DNA of 64,000 bases from Variovorax sp. Sphag1AA (GCF_014192575.1 NZ_JACHYC010000001.1:434001-498000); one strand, 5' to 3'. Counted from the stretch's first letter, positions 10,101 to 19,042 are shown. Notes: a model not told the origin generated them from the letters alone. Made by a program: numbers and translations.

Positions 10101-10343
10101 GAATCGGCCGTGCGGCGTCTGCGACCGATCGTGCTCACCGCCGCCGCCGCCGTGCTGGCGATGATCCCGCTGTCCCGCAGTGTCTTCTGGGGGCCGATGG
10201 CTGTGGCGATCATGGGCGGGCTGATCGTCGCGACCGTATTGACGTTGTTGGCGCTGCCGGCGATGTACGCGGCATGGTTCCGTGTCAGCCGCGAAGAGAG
10301 AAACCCGTCGGTTGAGGCAGAAGAGGCCCTCGTTCGCGCTTAA
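7167..10343 (+). CDS. RND efflux permease subunit (AcrB/HAE-1-like superfamily)
   Basis: A 1058-residue inner-membrane transporter with the internal duplication of RND pumps: 12 transmembrane segments and two large periplasmic loops. The proton-relay pair is in GLLVDDAII (Asp near 425-426). The C-terminal half reads GMIQRNAVILIDQ where classical AcrB relatives have a Lys-Asn pair, so an Arg stands in place of the relay Lys. This is characteristic of the two-gene adaptor-permease subgroup. Family knowledge: it exports hydrophobic compounds by proton antiport. It is cotranscribed with the adaptor upstream, and the pair is probably repressed through the 5943-5962 palindrome. Confidence 0.93.
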   Translation: MTSPNAADAGKSGFNLSKWALDHSALTRYLMLVLMLLGFASYFQLGQDEDPPFTFRAMVVRTYWPGATAQQVAEQVTDKLERTLQEAPYADKIRSYSKPGESQIIFQIKDSSPPGDVANVWYTVRKKIGDMRYTLPAGVQGPFFNDDFGDVYGVIYALESEGFTYAELKTFADDVRQRLLRVKDVAKVEQFGVQDEKVFIEISHKRLAQLGLDFNNVLAQLGSQNAIESAGTIQAPQDIVQVRVAGQFTNVEQLRAMPIRGSSGNQMRLGDISEIHRAYVDPPAVKVRHEGKEVIALGVSMAKGGDIIALGKSLRSATDQIDKQLPLGVKLVQVQDQPVSVSRSVNEFVHVLIEAVAIVLAVSFISLGLHKGGRFGWYIDIRPGLVVAITIPLVLAVTFLAMNYFGIGLHKISLGSLIIALGLLVDDAIIAVEMMVRKMEEGYDKVRAATFAYDVTAKPMLTGTLITAAGFLPIGIAKSVTGEYTFAIFAVTVIALVLSWLVSVYFVPYLGTIILKVKPHDPDAPPHELFDTPFYNTFRRAVDWCVAHRWITIGATVLMFGLGIVGMGKVQQQFFPDSSRPEILVDLWFPEGTSFAANEEVAKRVEQRLREEEGVTTVTTWIGSGVPRFYLPLDQVFPQTNVSQLIVLAKDLHYRETLRLKLPGLLAQEFPEARGRVKLLPNGPPVPYPVQFRVIGTDPAELRARADEVKAVMRENPNMRGVNDNWNESVKVIRLEVDQDKARALGVTSQAIAQASRTMFSGTTVGQYRENDRLIDIVLRQSPDEREAISDIGNAYLPTASGRSIPLTQIARPVFTWEPGVMWRENRDYAITVQGDIVEGLQGATVTNQLLPKLRELEAKWHAAGQGAYRIEVAGAVEESSKGSASIVAGVPIMLFLTFTLLMLQLHSFSRSVLVFITGPLGIVGVAGALLALNRPFGFVALLGVIALMGMIQRNAVILIDQIEHDRAAGVPTWDAIVESAVRRLRPIVLTAAAAVLAMIPLSRSVFWGPMAVAIMGGLIVATVLTLLALPAMYAAWFRVSREERNPSVEAEEALVRA

Positions 10344-10407
10344 AATACGCGGTTGACCGATTTCAGGCAGACGACTTTCAGAGCCGTCCGCTAGCGAATG
10401 GACGAAG

Positions 10408-10423
10408 GCGGCCCACGGGCCGC
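10408..10423 (+). terminator. Stem-loop between the RND operon and tRNA-Leu (weak terminator)
   Basis: A perfect 7-bp GC stem GCGGCCC/GGGCCGC with a 2-nt loop, followed by TTTC rather than a full T run. It sits 65 nt after the permease stop and 35 nt before the tRNA gene. It may stop transcription poorly or be Rho-assisted. Confidence 0.4.
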
Positions 10424-10457
10424 TTTCGGGTATTCATCACCTGAAAACACTGGAACC

Positions 10458-10544
10458 GCGCGGGTGGCGAAATTGGTAGACGCACCAGGTTTAGGTCCTG
10501 ACGCCAGCAATGGCGTGCCGGTTCGAGTCCGGCCCCGCGCACCA
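10458..10544 (+). tRNA. tRNA-Leu (anticodon TAG)
   Basis: The acceptor stem GCGCGGG pairs with CCCGCGC, then discriminator A and an encoded CCA end at 10544. The anticodon loop TTTAGGT gives anticodon TAG (10492-10494). A long variable arm, as in class II tRNAs, and a T-loop GGTTCGAGTCC are present. It lies 28 nt before tig. Confidence 0.96.
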
Positions 10545-10572
10545 GCACAAGACCCTCACAAGGAAGACTCAA

Positions 10573-11886
10573 ATGACCGTGAACGTTGAAACCCTCGAGA
10601 AGCTCGAGCGCAAGATCACGCTGACGCTGCCCGTCGGCGCCATCCAGTCCGAGGTCGATTCGCGCCTCAAGAAGCTGGCTCGCACCGTGAAGATGGACGG
10701 TTTCCGTCCCGGCAAGGTGCCGATGAACGTCGTGGCCCAGCGCTACGGTTATTCGGTCCACTACGAGGTCATGAACGACAAGGTCGGCGAAGCCTTCTCC
10801 CAGGCTGCCAACGAAGCCAAGCTGCGCGTTGCCGGCCAGCCGCGCATCACCGAGAAGGAAGAGTCGCCCGAAGGCCAGCTCGCCTTCGACGCGATCTTCG
10901 AAGTGTTCCCCGACGTCAAGATCAATGACCTGGCCGCCGCCGAAGTCGAGAAGCTCAGCGCCGATGTTGGCGACGACGCGATCGACAAAACGCTCGACAT
11001 CCTCCGCAAGCAACGTCGCACCTTCGCGCAGCGCGCCCAGGATGCCGCCGTTCAGGACGGCGACCGCGTCAGCGTCGACTTCGAAGGCAAGATCGACGGC
11101 GAGCCCTTCCAGGGCGGCAAGGCCGACGACTTCCAGTTCGTCGTCGGCGAAGGCCAGATGCTCAAGGAATTCGAAGACGCGGTTCGCGGCCTGAAGGCAG
11201 GCGACAGCCGCACCTTCCCGCTGTCGTTCCCGGCCGACTACCACGGCAAGGATGTGGCCGGCAAGCAAGCCGACTTCATGGTCACCGTGAAAAAGGTCGA
11301 ATCGTCGAATCTGCCGGAAGTTAACGAGCAGTTCGCCAAGTCGCTCGGCATCGCCGACGCCACGGTCGAAGGCCTGCGCGCCGACATCAAGAAGAACCTT
11401 GAGCGCGAAGTCAAGTTCCGCCTCCTCGCACGCAACAAGACCGCTGTGATGGACGCGCTGATGGCGAACGCCGAACTGGATCTGCCCAACTCGAGCGTCC
11501 AGGCCGAAGTCGATCGCATGATCGAAGGCGCCCGCGCAGAACTCAAGCAGCGCGGCATCAAGGACGCTGACAAGGCACCGATCCCCGATGACGTGTTCCG
11601 TCCGCAGGCAGAGCGCCGCGTACGCCTGGGTCTCGTGGTTGCCGAACTGGTCCGTGCCAACAACCTGCAAGCCAAGCCGGAGCAGATCAAGGCGCACGTC
11701 GACGAACTCGCTGCCAGCTATGAGAAGCCGGCCGACGTGGTCCGCTGGTACTTCAGCGACAACCGCCGCCTGGCGGAAGTCGAAGCCGTTGTGATCGAAA
11801 ACAACGTGACCGATTTCGTGCTGGGCAAGGCGAAGGTCAGCGAGAAGTCGGTATCCTTCGACGAGCTGATGGCCCAACAGGGCTGA
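10573..11886 (+). CDS. tig: Trigger factor, ribosome-associated chaperone and peptidyl-prolyl isomerase
   Basis: A 437-residue protein. The N-terminal ribosome-binding signature GFRPGKVP lies near residues 42-49. An FKBP-type isomerase domain (about 150-240) follows, then a helical C-terminal chaperone domain. Family knowledge: it binds ribosomal protein L23 at the exit tunnel and shelters nascent chains. The start at 10573 is preceded by AAGGAAG; an upstream in-frame start at 10510 would lie inside the tRNA gene and is rejected. It is followed by a stem-loop and then clpP, the conserved tig-clpP-clpX-lon order. Confidence 0.97.
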   Translation: MTVNVETLEKLERKITLTLPVGAIQSEVDSRLKKLARTVKMDGFRPGKVPMNVVAQRYGYSVHYEVMNDKVGEAFSQAANEAKLRVAGQPRITEKEESPEGQLAFDAIFEVFPDVKINDLAAAEVEKLSADVGDDAIDKTLDILRKQRRTFAQRAQDAAVQDGDRVSVDFEGKIDGEPFQGGKADDFQFVVGEGQMLKEFEDAVRGLKAGDSRTFPLSFPADYHGKDVAGKQADFMVTVKKVESSNLPEVNEQFAKSLGIADATVEGLRADIKKNLEREVKFRLLARNKTAVMDALMANAELDLPNSSVQAEVDRMIEGARAELKQRGIKDADKAPIPDDVFRPQAERRVRLGLVVAELVRANNLQAKPEQIKAHVDELAASYEKPADVVRWYFSDNRRLAEVEAVVIENNVTDFVLGKAKVSEKSVSFDELMAQQG

Positions 11887-11904
11887 TCACGGCCGGTCGA
11901 ATCC

Positions 11905-11940
11905 ATGGGGCTTGTGCTTTGTGGCACGAGCCCCATTTCG
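11905..11940 (+). terminator. Stem-loop after tig
   Basis: ATGGGGCT at 11905 pairs with AGCCCCAT ending at 11936, extended by TGTGC/GCAC inside, then TTTCG. The stem is strong but the T run is short, so read-through into clpP is possible. Confidence 0.5.
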
Positions 11941-11975
11941 TCTGGGTACAGTCAAAATCCCTCTGGAGAGCAAAC

Positions 11976-12584
11976 ATGAGCGCACAGGAAATTCAAGGCC
12001 TCGGCATGGTCCCGATGGTCATCGAGCAGTCGGGCCGTGGCGAAAGGTCCTACGACATCTATTCGCGCCTGCTCAAGGAGCGGGTGATTTTCCTGGTCGG
12101 TGAAGTCAACGACCAGACCGCCAATCTGGTGGTGGCGCAGTTGCTGTTCCTCGAGAGCGAGAACCCCGACAAGGACATCTCGTTCTACATCAACTCCCCT
12201 GGCGGAAGCGTGAGCGCGGGCATGGCGATTTACGACACCATGCAGTTCATCAAGCCTGACGTGTCGACGCTGTGCATCGGCTTCGCGGCCAGCATGGGCG
12301 CGTTCCTGCTGGCAGCCGGCGCAAAGGGCAAGCGCTTCTCGCTGCCCAATTCGAAGATCATGATTCACCAGGTCCTCGGTGGCGCGCGCGGCCAGGCCAC
12401 GGACATCGAGATCCATGCGCGCGACATCCTGAAGACCAAGGAACAGATGAACCGCATCCTGGCGGACCGCACGGGTCAGCCGGTCGAGAAGATCGCACGC
12501 GACACCGAGCGCGACTACTTCTTGACGGCCGATGAGTCGAAGGAATACGGGCTGATCGACCAGGTGATCTCCAAGCGCAGCTGA
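11976..12584 (+). CDS. clpP: ATP-dependent Clp protease proteolytic subunit
   Basis: A 202-residue serine protease. The catalytic triad is Ser106 (ASMGA), His131 (MIHQ) and Asp180 (DTERDYF), each offset by five from the E. coli precursor numbering. The start at 11976 follows TCTGGAG. Family knowledge: 14 subunits form a barrel that degrades substrates unfolded by ClpX. It is flanked by trigger factor and clpX, and separated from clpX by a strong terminator. Confidence 0.97.
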   Translation: MSAQEIQGLGMVPMVIEQSGRGERSYDIYSRLLKERVIFLVGEVNDQTANLVVAQLLFLESENPDKDISFYINSPGGSVSAGMAIYDTMQFIKPDVSTLCIGFAASMGAFLLAAGAKGKRFSLPNSKIMIHQVLGGARGQATDIEIHARDILKTKEQMNRILADRTGQPVEKIARDTERDYFLTADESKEYGLIDQVISKRS

Positions 12585-12611
12585 TCCCCGCGCGAGGCGC
12601 CCGAGCAAAGT

Positions 12612-12648
12612 ACGGCGTTTTCCCACACGGGAAACGCCGTTTTTGTTT
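12612..12648 (+). terminator. Rho-independent terminator between clpP and clpX
   Basis: ACGGCGTTT (12612-12620) and AAACGCCGT (12632-12640) form a stem around a CCC/GGG core with an ACAC loop, followed by TTTTGTTT. This implies that clpX also has a promoter in the 40 nt before its start, or relies on read-through. Confidence 0.8.
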
Positions 12649-12688
12649 CGCTATCATTGTTAAAACCCCTGTTACGAGGCATTTGTCC

Positions 12689-13954
12689 ATGGCCGAAAAA
12701 AAAGGCTCCTCCAGCGAAAAAACGCTTTACTGCTCGTTCTGCGGGAAAAGTCAGCACGAGGTCAAGAAGCTGATCGCGGGGCCTTCGGTCTTCATTTGCG
12801 ACGAGTGCATCGATCTCTGCAACGAGATCATTCGTGACGAGCTGCCCACTGGCGAGGAGTCGCGCGAGTCCCGCAGCGATCTTCCGACTCCGTCGGAAAT
12901 CAAGGCAAACCTCGACAACTACGTGATCGGCCAGGAGCCCGCCAAGCGGATGCTCTCGGTGGCCGTCTACAACCACTACAAGCGCCTGCGCCATAAGGAC
13001 AAGGCCAAGGGCGATGATGTCGAGTTGAGCAAGAGCAACATCCTGCTGATCGGTCCCACCGGCTCGGGCAAGACGCTGCTTGCGCAAACCCTGGCGCGCA
13101 TGCTCGACGTGCCTTTCGTGATGGCCGACGCGACAACGCTGACCGAAGCAGGCTACGTCGGTGAGGACGTCGAGAACATCATCCAGAAGCTGCTCCAGAG
13201 CTGCAACTACGAGGTCGAGCGTGCGCAGCGCGGGATCGTCTACATCGACGAGATCGACAAGATCTCCCGCAAGTCGGACAACCCGTCGATCACACGTGAC
13301 GTTTCCGGCGAAGGCGTGCAGCAGGCGCTGCTCAAGCTGATCGAAGGCACCATGGCCAGCGTGCCGCCGCAGGGCGGGCGCAAGCATCCCAACCAGGACT
13401 TCCTGCAGATCGACACGACCAACATCCTGTTCATCTGCGGCGGCGCGTTCGCAGGGCTTGAAAAGGTCATCGAAAACCGGACCGAAGCTTCAGGCATCGG
13501 GTTCGGCGCGTCGGTCAAGAGCAAGCAGCAACGTAGCCTGACCGAGGTGTTCCGAGAAGTCGAGCCTGAGGACCTGATCAAGTTCGGGCTTATCCCTGAA
13601 CTCGTGGGTCGGATGCCGGTCGTGGCGTCGCTGGCCGAGCTCTCCGAGGATGCGTTGGTTCAGATCCTGACCGAGCCCAAGAACGCAGTCGTCAAGCAGT
13701 TCACCAAGCTGCTGCAGATGGAAGGCGTCGACCTCGAAATTCGACCGGCCGCGCTCAAGGCCATCGCCCGCAAGGCACTCGCGCGCAAGACTGGTGCGCG
13801 AGGCCTTCGTTCGATCCTGGAGCAATCGCTGATCGACACGATGTTCGAACTGCCGAACGCGACCAATGTCGACAAGGTGGTGGTCGACGAATCGACCATT
13901 GACGAAAGCAAGCCTCCGCTGCTCGTCTACCGCGAAGCCGCAAAGAAGGCGTGA
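12689..13954 (+). CDS. clpX: ATP-dependent Clp protease ATP-binding subunit ClpX
   Basis: A 421-residue AAA+ unfoldase. The N-terminal zinc-binding domain uses Cys15, Cys18, Cys37 and Cys40. It has a Walker A (GPTGSGKT, near 121), pore loop GYVG, Walker B (IVYIDEID), an RKH loop (GGRKHPNQ) and an IGF loop (SGIGFGAS) for docking on ClpP. The ATG at 12689 is preferred over a TTG at 12683 because the AGG ribosome site is then 10 nt away. Family knowledge: it recognises ssrA-tagged and other substrates and feeds them to ClpP. Confidence 0.97.
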   Translation: MAEKKGSSSEKTLYCSFCGKSQHEVKKLIAGPSVFICDECIDLCNEIIRDELPTGEESRESRSDLPTPSEIKANLDNYVIGQEPAKRMLSVAVYNHYKRLRHKDKAKGDDVELSKSNILLIGPTGSGKTLLAQTLARMLDVPFVMADATTLTEAGYVGEDVENIIQKLLQSCNYEVERAQRGIVYIDEIDKISRKSDNPSITRDVSGEGVQQALLKLIEGTMASVPPQGGRKHPNQDFLQIDTTNILFICGGAFAGLEKVIENRTEASGIGFGASVKSKQQRSLTEVFREVEPEDLIKFGLIPELVGRMPVVASLAELSEDALVQILTEPKNAVVKQFTKLLQMEGVDLEIRPAALKAIARKALARKTGARGLRSILEQSLIDTMFELPNATNVDKVVVDESTIDESKPPLLVYREAAKKA

Positions 13955-14020
13955 TGACAATGCAGCCGGCCGCTTTGAAACAGGCGTCCGGCGTCATTTG
14001 CCAAAATCCGCCAACGCGGG

Positions 14021-14048
14021 CTTGAAAAGCGCGTGCGGCCGACCATCT
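14021..14048 (+). promoter_or_regulatory. Sigma-32 (heat-shock)-type promoter of lon
   Basis: CTTGAAA (14021-14027) is a perfect sigma-32 -35 core. After a 14-nt spacer comes ACCATCT (14042-14048), matching the consensus CCCATNT at six of seven positions. The predicted start is about 20 nt before the lon ATG at 14074. Heat-shock control of lon is known in proteobacteria. Confidence 0.65.
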
Positions 14049-14073
14049 TTCCATGATCAAGTAAAGGATCCCC

Positions 14074-16515
14074 ATGTCCGGTCATACCCCTCTGCCTGCA
14101 ACCGAACTCGATCTGCCGCTGCTGCCGCTGCGCGATGTGGTCGTGTTCCCCCACATGGTCATCCCGCTGTTTGTCGGTCGCCCCAAGAGCATCAAGGCGC
14201 TCGAACTGGCGATGGAAGCCGAGCGCCGCATCATGCTGGTGGCGCAAAAAGCCGCTGCCAAGGACGAACCTTCCGTCGAGGACATGTTCGAGGTGGGCTG
14301 TATCTCGACCATCCTACAGATGCTGAAGCTGCCCGACGGTACCGTGAAGGTGTTGGTCGAAGGCCAGCAACGTGCGCGCGTCAACCGGATCGACGACAGC
14401 GAAACGCATTTCTCGGCGAACGTCACGCCGGTGGAAGCTGCCGACACCTCCACCCAGAAGGCGACCGAAGTCGAGGCGCTGCGCCGTGCGGTGATGCAGC
14501 AGTTCGACCAGTACGTCAAGCTGAACAAGAAGATTCCGCCCGAGATCCTCACGTCGATTTCGAGCATCGATGATCCGGGCCGCCTTGCGGACACCATTGC
14601 CGCCCATCTGCCGCTGAAGCTCGACAACAAGCAGGCAGTTCTGGATCTGGACGACATCAAGGAGCGTCTCGAGAACCTGTTCGGGCAACTCGAGCGCGAG
14701 GTCGACATCCTCAACGTCGACAAGAAGATCCGCGGCCGCGTGAAGCGCCAGATGGAGAAGAACCAGCGCGACTTCTACCTGAATGAGCAGGTCAAGGCGA
14801 TCCAGAAGGAACTCGGCGAAGGCGAAGAGGGTGCGGACATCGAGGAGATCGAAAAGAAGATCAAGCTCGCCAAGATGCCCAAGGACGCTCTCAAGAAAGC
14901 CGAGGGTGAACTCAAGAAGCTCAAGCTGATGTCGCCCATGTCGGCTGAAGCGACTGTGGTGCGCAACTACATCGATGTGCTGGTCGGTTTGCCGTGGAGC
15001 AAGAAGACCAAGATCAAGCACGACCTCGCGCATGCCGAGGAGGTTCTCAACGAGGACCACTACGGGCTCGAGAAGGTCAAGGACCGCATCCTGGAATACC
15101 TCGCGGTGCAGCAGCGCGTCGACAAGGTCAAGGCGCCGATCCTGTGCCTCGTTGGGCCGCCGGGGGTTGGCAAGACCTCTCTCGGGCAGTCGATCGCGAA
15201 GGCGACCGGCCGCAAGTACACGCGCATGGCCCTCGGCGGCATGCGCGACGAAGCCGAGATTCGCGGGCACCGCCGCACTTATATCGGCGCGCTGCCGGGC
15301 AAGGTGCTGCAGAGCCTGGGCAAGGTCGGCACGCGCAATCCGCTCTTCCTGCTCGACGAGATCGACAAGCTGGGCACCGACTTCCGTGGCGATCCTTCGA
15401 GCGCGTTGCTCGAAGTGCTCGATCCGGAGCAGAACCACACGTTCGGCGATCACTACGTCGAGGTCGACTTCGACCTGAGCGATGTGATGTTCGTCGCGAC
15501 GTCAAATTCGATGAACATCCCGCCGGCGCTGCTGGACCGGATGGAAGTCATTCGGCTCGCGGGCTATACCGAGGACGAGAAGACGCACATCGCGCTGAAG
15601 TACCTGCTGCCCAAGCAGATGAAGAACAACGGCGTGAAGGAGGATGAACTCCTCATCACCGAAGAGGCGGTGCGCGACATCGTTCGCTACTACACCCGCG
15701 AAGCGGGCGTGCGTTCGCTCGAGCGCGAGTTGTCCAAGATCTGCCGTAAGGTGGTCAAGGGCCTGTTGCTCAAGAAGATGGAGGCGAAGGTCGTGGTGAA
15801 CGGCCAGAACCTCAACGACTTCCTCGGCGTGCGCAAGTACACCTTCGGTCTCGCAGAAAAGCAGAACCAGGTCGGGCAAGTCGTGGGACTGGCATGGACC
15901 GAGGTCGGCGGTGATCTGCTGACGATCGAAGCTGTGACGATGCCCGGAAAGGGCGTGATCAGCCGCACGGGATCGCTCGGCGACGTGATGAAGGAATCGG
16001 TCGAGGCAGCCCGCACCGTGGTGCGCAGTCGTGCTCGCCGGCTTGGCATCAAGGACGAGGTCTTCGAGAAGCGCGACATCCATATCCACGTGCCTGATGG
16101 CGCGACGCCGAAGGACGGCCCGAGTGCCGGCGCAGCGATGACGACCGCTTTCGTTTCGGCACTGACCGGCATTCCGGTGCGTGCGGATGTGGCGATGACC
16201 GGCGAGATCACCCTGCGTGGCGAAGTGACGGCTATCGGCGGCCTGAAGGAGAAGCTGCTTGCAGCCCTGCGTGGCGGCATCAAGACGGTGTTGATCCCCG
16301 AAGAGAACGCGAAGGACCTGCAGGACATTCCCGAGAACGTGAAGAACGGCCTCGAGATCGTGCCGGTGAAGTGGATCGACAAGGTGCTTGAGATCGCGCT
16401 CGAGAAGACGCCGACCCCGCTTTCCGATGAGGAGGTTGCAGCGTCTGCGGCGGCGATGGCGGAGCAGGCCAAGCAGCGCGCGGCGCAATCCGTTGAAGGT
16501 TCGGTAAAGCACTAA
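14074..16515 (+). CDS. lon: ATP-dependent Lon protease
   Basis: An 813-residue LonA protease. It has an N-terminal substrate-binding domain with a long charged helical region (about 190-300), a Walker A motif GPPGVGKTS (near residue 360), and a proteolytic domain with the catalytic Ser in PKDGPSAG (near 682) and Lys in the following TLRGEVTAIGGLKEK segment. The C-terminal tail is Ala-rich. Family knowledge: it degrades misfolded and short-lived regulatory proteins in the cytosol. It has its own heat-shock-type promoter within the tig-clpP-clpX-lon block. Confidence 0.97.
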   Translation: MSGHTPLPATELDLPLLPLRDVVVFPHMVIPLFVGRPKSIKALELAMEAERRIMLVAQKAAAKDEPSVEDMFEVGCISTILQMLKLPDGTVKVLVEGQQRARVNRIDDSETHFSANVTPVEAADTSTQKATEVEALRRAVMQQFDQYVKLNKKIPPEILTSISSIDDPGRLADTIAAHLPLKLDNKQAVLDLDDIKERLENLFGQLEREVDILNVDKKIRGRVKRQMEKNQRDFYLNEQVKAIQKELGEGEEGADIEEIEKKIKLAKMPKDALKKAEGELKKLKLMSPMSAEATVVRNYIDVLVGLPWSKKTKIKHDLAHAEEVLNEDHYGLEKVKDRILEYLAVQQRVDKVKAPILCLVGPPGVGKTSLGQSIAKATGRKYTRMALGGMRDEAEIRGHRRTYIGALPGKVLQSLGKVGTRNPLFLLDEIDKLGTDFRGDPSSALLEVLDPEQNHTFGDHYVEVDFDLSDVMFVATSNSMNIPPALLDRMEVIRLAGYTEDEKTHIALKYLLPKQMKNNGVKEDELLITEEAVRDIVRYYTREAGVRSLERELSKICRKVVKGLLLKKMEAKVVVNGQNLNDFLGVRKYTFGLAEKQNQVGQVVGLAWTEVGGDLLTIEAVTMPGKGVISRTGSLGDVMKESVEAARTVVRSRARRLGIKDEVFEKRDIHIHVPDGATPKDGPSAGAAMTTAFVSALTGIPVRADVAMTGEITLRGEVTAIGGLKEKLLAALRGGIKTVLIPEENAKDLQDIPENVKNGLEIVPVKWIDKVLEIALEKTPTPLSDEEVAASAAAMAEQAKQRAAQSVEGSVKH

Positions 16516-16532
16516 CCAAATTGCTTGCCGTT

Positions 16533-16562
16533 TTGTGGAGCCTTGAAAAATTGCTATATAAT
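16533..16562 (+). promoter_or_regulatory. Promoter of the tRNA-Gly gene
   Basis: A perfect -10 box TATAAT (16557-16562) lies 18 nt after TTGTGG (16533-16538). It is 30 nt upstream of the mature tRNA 5' end. The AT-rich patch stands out in this GC-rich region. Confidence 0.65.
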
Positions 16563-16591
16563 TCGAGGCTCTGCAGCAAACGGTGCAGTAT

Positions 16592-16667
<76 letters not shown>

Positions 16668-16673
16668 GTTCTA

Positions 16674-16703
16674 AAAAAGGGAAGCCGGTGCTTCCTTTTT
16701 TTT
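16674..16703 (+). terminator. Rho-independent terminator after tRNA-Gly
   Basis: GGAAGC and GCTTCC form a stem around a CGGT loop, flanked by an A run before and eight T after. It could act in both directions. Confidence 0.85.
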
Positions 16704-16742
16704 CGCAGGTTCTGCGAGCTACAGAATCTCGGTAACGAGTGC

Positions 16743-16816
16743 GGCGCGATAGCAAAGCGGTTATGCAACGGATTGCAAATCCGTCTAGTCCGGTTCGACT
16801 CCGGATCGCGCCTCCA
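16743..16816 (+). tRNA. tRNA-Cys (anticodon GCA)
   Basis: Acceptor GGCGCGA pairs with TCGCGCC, then T and an encoded CCA. Anticodon stem CGGAT/ATCCG surrounds loop TGCAA, anticodon GCA. 74 nt. Confidence 0.96.
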
Positions 16817-16839
16817 TCGAATCCTCATGTTCCAAAATG

Positions 16840-16878
16840 CAGTCCCGCCAATACAGATTGACGGGACTGTTTTTGTTT
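16840..16878 (+). terminator. Rho-independent terminator after tRNA-Cys
   Basis: CAGTCCCG (16840-16847) pairs with CGGGACTG (16862-16869); CAAT/ATTG extends the stem inside. TTTTTGTTT follows. Confidence 0.85.
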
Positions 16879-16904
16879 GGGGTATCGTCAACATCCGACC
16901 CGAA

Positions 16905-16997
16905 GCCCGGATGGTGAAATTGGTAGACACATCGGACTTAAAATCCGCCGCTTCCTGCATAAGGGGCGTACCGGTTCGACCCCGGTTCCGGGCACCA
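16905..16997 (+). tRNA. tRNA-Leu (anticodon TAA)
   Basis: Acceptor GCCCGGA pairs with TCCGGGC, then A and an encoded CCA. Loop CTTAAAA gives anticodon TAA. An unusually long variable arm brings the gene to 93 nt. It ends 22 nt before the next coding start, so tRNA and mRNA are probably cut from one transcript. Confidence 0.95.
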
Positions 16998-17019
16998 CCA
17001 CATTACAAGGGAGCAAGAC

Positions 17020-17652
17020 ATGCCTCGCTATAACGCTCCGTTCGAAATCCATGTGCACGGCGATGTGCCGCTGCGCTCCGATGTGAATTTCGAGCAGATT
17101 CAGGAAGCTCTCAAGCCGCTCTGGAAATACGCCGGTGCTCGCTCGCTCGCCGACGGCGCGAGCAGCGTGTACGAAGAAGAGCCGGGCATCCGCTTCGAGC
17201 AGAAGGACCACATGCTCCAGATCTGCTGGACCGTGGCAGGCGACGAGGACTTTCGCCAGGCACTCGATGAGATGTGCATGGCGCTCAACGAATTGTCCGA
17301 GCAGGGGGCCGCGCTGGAAGTCACCTTCTACGACACCGACTTCGATGAGGAAGAGGGTGATCCGGACCAGGAATCGCGAGACGACTTCCTGATGCTCTTC
17401 GTCGGCCCGAATCCCGCCGCGATCATGCAGGTCCAGCGCGACTTGCTCGTCGAAGACGTCGTGAACCTGATGGAGCGCCACTTCGACGGCGCCGAGCTAG
17501 GTGGCGTCGTTGCCGAGATCGACAAGCTCTTCGGCGACCGCTTCGACGCACTCGTGAACTCCCTCGAGATCGGCAAGCGCCCGCGTGGTGGCACAGGTGG
17601 CGCTGGAAGCGGTGGCCACGGTGGTGGCCGCCGGCCGCGTCACCTCCACTAG
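17020..17652 (+). CDS. Conserved hypothetical acidic protein (possibly the DUF6806 type)
   Basis: A 210-residue soluble protein with no signal peptide or membrane segment. The middle is strongly acidic (DTDFDEEEGDPDQESRDD, about residues 105-125). The tail is Gly/Arg/His-rich (GGTGGAGSGGHGGG). The start at 17020 follows GGGAGCAAG. I recognise no catalytic motif. It resembles uncharacterised proteins of Burkholderiales that I recall as DUF6806, but I am not certain of that. It directly follows tRNA-Leu(TAA) and may share its transcript. Function unknown. Confidence 0.8.
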   Translation: MPRYNAPFEIHVHGDVPLRSDVNFEQIQEALKPLWKYAGARSLADGASSVYEEEPGIRFEQKDHMLQICWTVAGDEDFRQALDEMCMALNELSEQGAALEVTFYDTDFDEEEGDPDQESRDDFLMLFVGPNPAAIMQVQRDLLVEDVVNLMERHFDGAELGGVVAEIDKLFGDRFDALVNSLEIGKRPRGGTGGAGSGGHGGGRRPRHLH

Positions 17653-17743
17653 GACCAGGCGCTTCGGCGCATCAGTCATTCGCGACACGGAGCGGTCAGC
17701 CCGCTCCGCTATGCTCGGCGGCGATCTTTCGAGGAGACGTCGC

Positions 17744-19042
17744 TTGAGCCTTTTCCCCCAGTCAGCCCTGCAGCCCGGCGTTCGCAAACGTGAAGTGCTC
17801 GGCTGGGCGATGTACGACTTCGCCAATTCGGGCTACACCACCGTCGTAATCACTGCGGTATTTGCCGCCTATTTCGTCGGTGGCATCGCCCAAGGGGCGC
17901 CCTGGGGCGCCTTTGCATGGACCCTCGCACTCAGCATCTCGTATGCCGTCGTCATGGTGACGATGCCTGCGATCGGTGCTTGGGCCGATCTTCATGCCGC
18001 CAAGAAGCGCGTGTTGATCCTGGCCACCGCGGGCTGCGTGGTCGGCACCGCAGCCCTCGCTTTCACGCCGCGGGTTGACGGGTTCAGTGGCGTGCTCGTC
18101 GCGATGGCGCTGGTGATCGTCTCCAACACCTTCTACTCCTACGGCGAATCGCTGACTGGCGCCTTCCTGCCCGAGTTGGCGACCGCCGATGGCATGGGCA
18201 AGGTCAGCGGGTGGGGTTGGGGCTTCGGGTACATCGGCGGCATGCTGGCGTTGGGGCTGTGTCTTGCATACGTGCTGTGGGCGCAGAGCCGAGGATTGCC
18301 CGCTGCGCACTTCGTACCGGTGACGATGATCATCACTGCCGGTCTCTATGGCATCGCGGCATGCGCGACCTTCGCCCTGCTGCCCGAGCGCGCGGTACCG
18401 CAGCCGCGAGCTGAAGAATCCAGCGCGTGGCAACAGTTGCTCAGCACCTTTCGCGAAGCCCGCAAGTACCGCGACTTCATGTGGCTGCTGGCCTGCACGG
18501 TGTCCTACCAGGGTGGTGTGGCGGTCGCCATCACGCTCGCCGCGATCTATGCGGAGCAGGTGATCGGGTTCGTCCAGAACGAGACGATGATCCTCATCTT
18601 TGTCCTGAACATCGCTGCAGCGCTCGGCGCCTTTGTCTTCGGCTATTGGCAGGATCGGATCGGCCATCGGCGTTCGCTGGCCGGTACGCTGGTCGCCTGG
18701 ATCGCCGTGTGTGTGATTGCAGCGTCGGTCACGACCAAGGGCGGCTTCTGGTGGGCGGCATCGATCGCTGGGCTCGCGATGGGGTCCAGCCAGTCCGCGG
18801 GCCGGGCGATGACGGGTGTCCTTGCGCCGCCCCGCCAGCTGGCTGAATTCTTCGGGTTGTGGACCTTCGCGACCCGGCTGGCCAGCATCATCGGCCCGTT
18901 GAGCTACGGCTTGATTACCTGGATGACGGGTGGCAACCAGCGCATTGCGATTCTTTCGACCGCTGTGCTGTTCATCGCGGGACTTCTGATGCTGCTGCCG
19001 ATCAACATGCAGAGGGGCCGCGAGGCCGCGCTGCGCGCGTGA
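17744..19042 (+). CDS. MFS transporter, UMF1 (Atg22-like) family
   Basis: A 432-residue protein with about 12 transmembrane segments. It starts with the family signature GWAMYDFANSGYTTVVITAVF and carries a cytoplasmic loop near residue 200-230. The TTG at 17744 is chosen as start because GAGGAGA lies 7 nt upstream and the signature is then near the N-terminus; longer in-frame starts run into the preceding gene. Family knowledge: UMF1 transporters are related to vacuolar amino-acid effluxers, but bacterial substrates are unknown. It converges on the minus-strand hypothetical gene. Confidence 0.88.
   Translation: MSLFPQSALQPGVRKREVLGWAMYDFANSGYTTVVITAVFAAYFVGGIAQGAPWGAFAWTLALSISYAVVMVTMPAIGAWADLHAAKKRVLILATAGCVVGTAALAFTPRVDGFSGVLVAMALVIVSNTFYSYGESLTGAFLPELATADGMGKVSGWGWGFGYIGGMLALGLCLAYVLWAQSRGLPAAHFVPVTMIITAGLYGIAACATFALLPERAVPQPRAEESSAWQQLLSTFREARKYRDFMWLLACTVSYQGGVAVAITLAAIYAEQVIGFVQNETMILIFVLNIAAALGAFVFGYWQDRIGHRRSLAGTLVAWIAVCVIAASVTTKGGFWWAASIAGLAMGSSQSAGRAMTGVLAPPRQLAEFFGLWTFATRLASIIGPLSYGLITWMTGGNQRIAILSTAVLFIAGLLMLLPINMQRGREAALRA

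Noticed and set aside
14313..15453. A 379-codon minus-strand frame opposite lon
   Set aside because: Leu/Val/Asp-rich antisense frame that results from the charged helices of Lon; no homology recognised.
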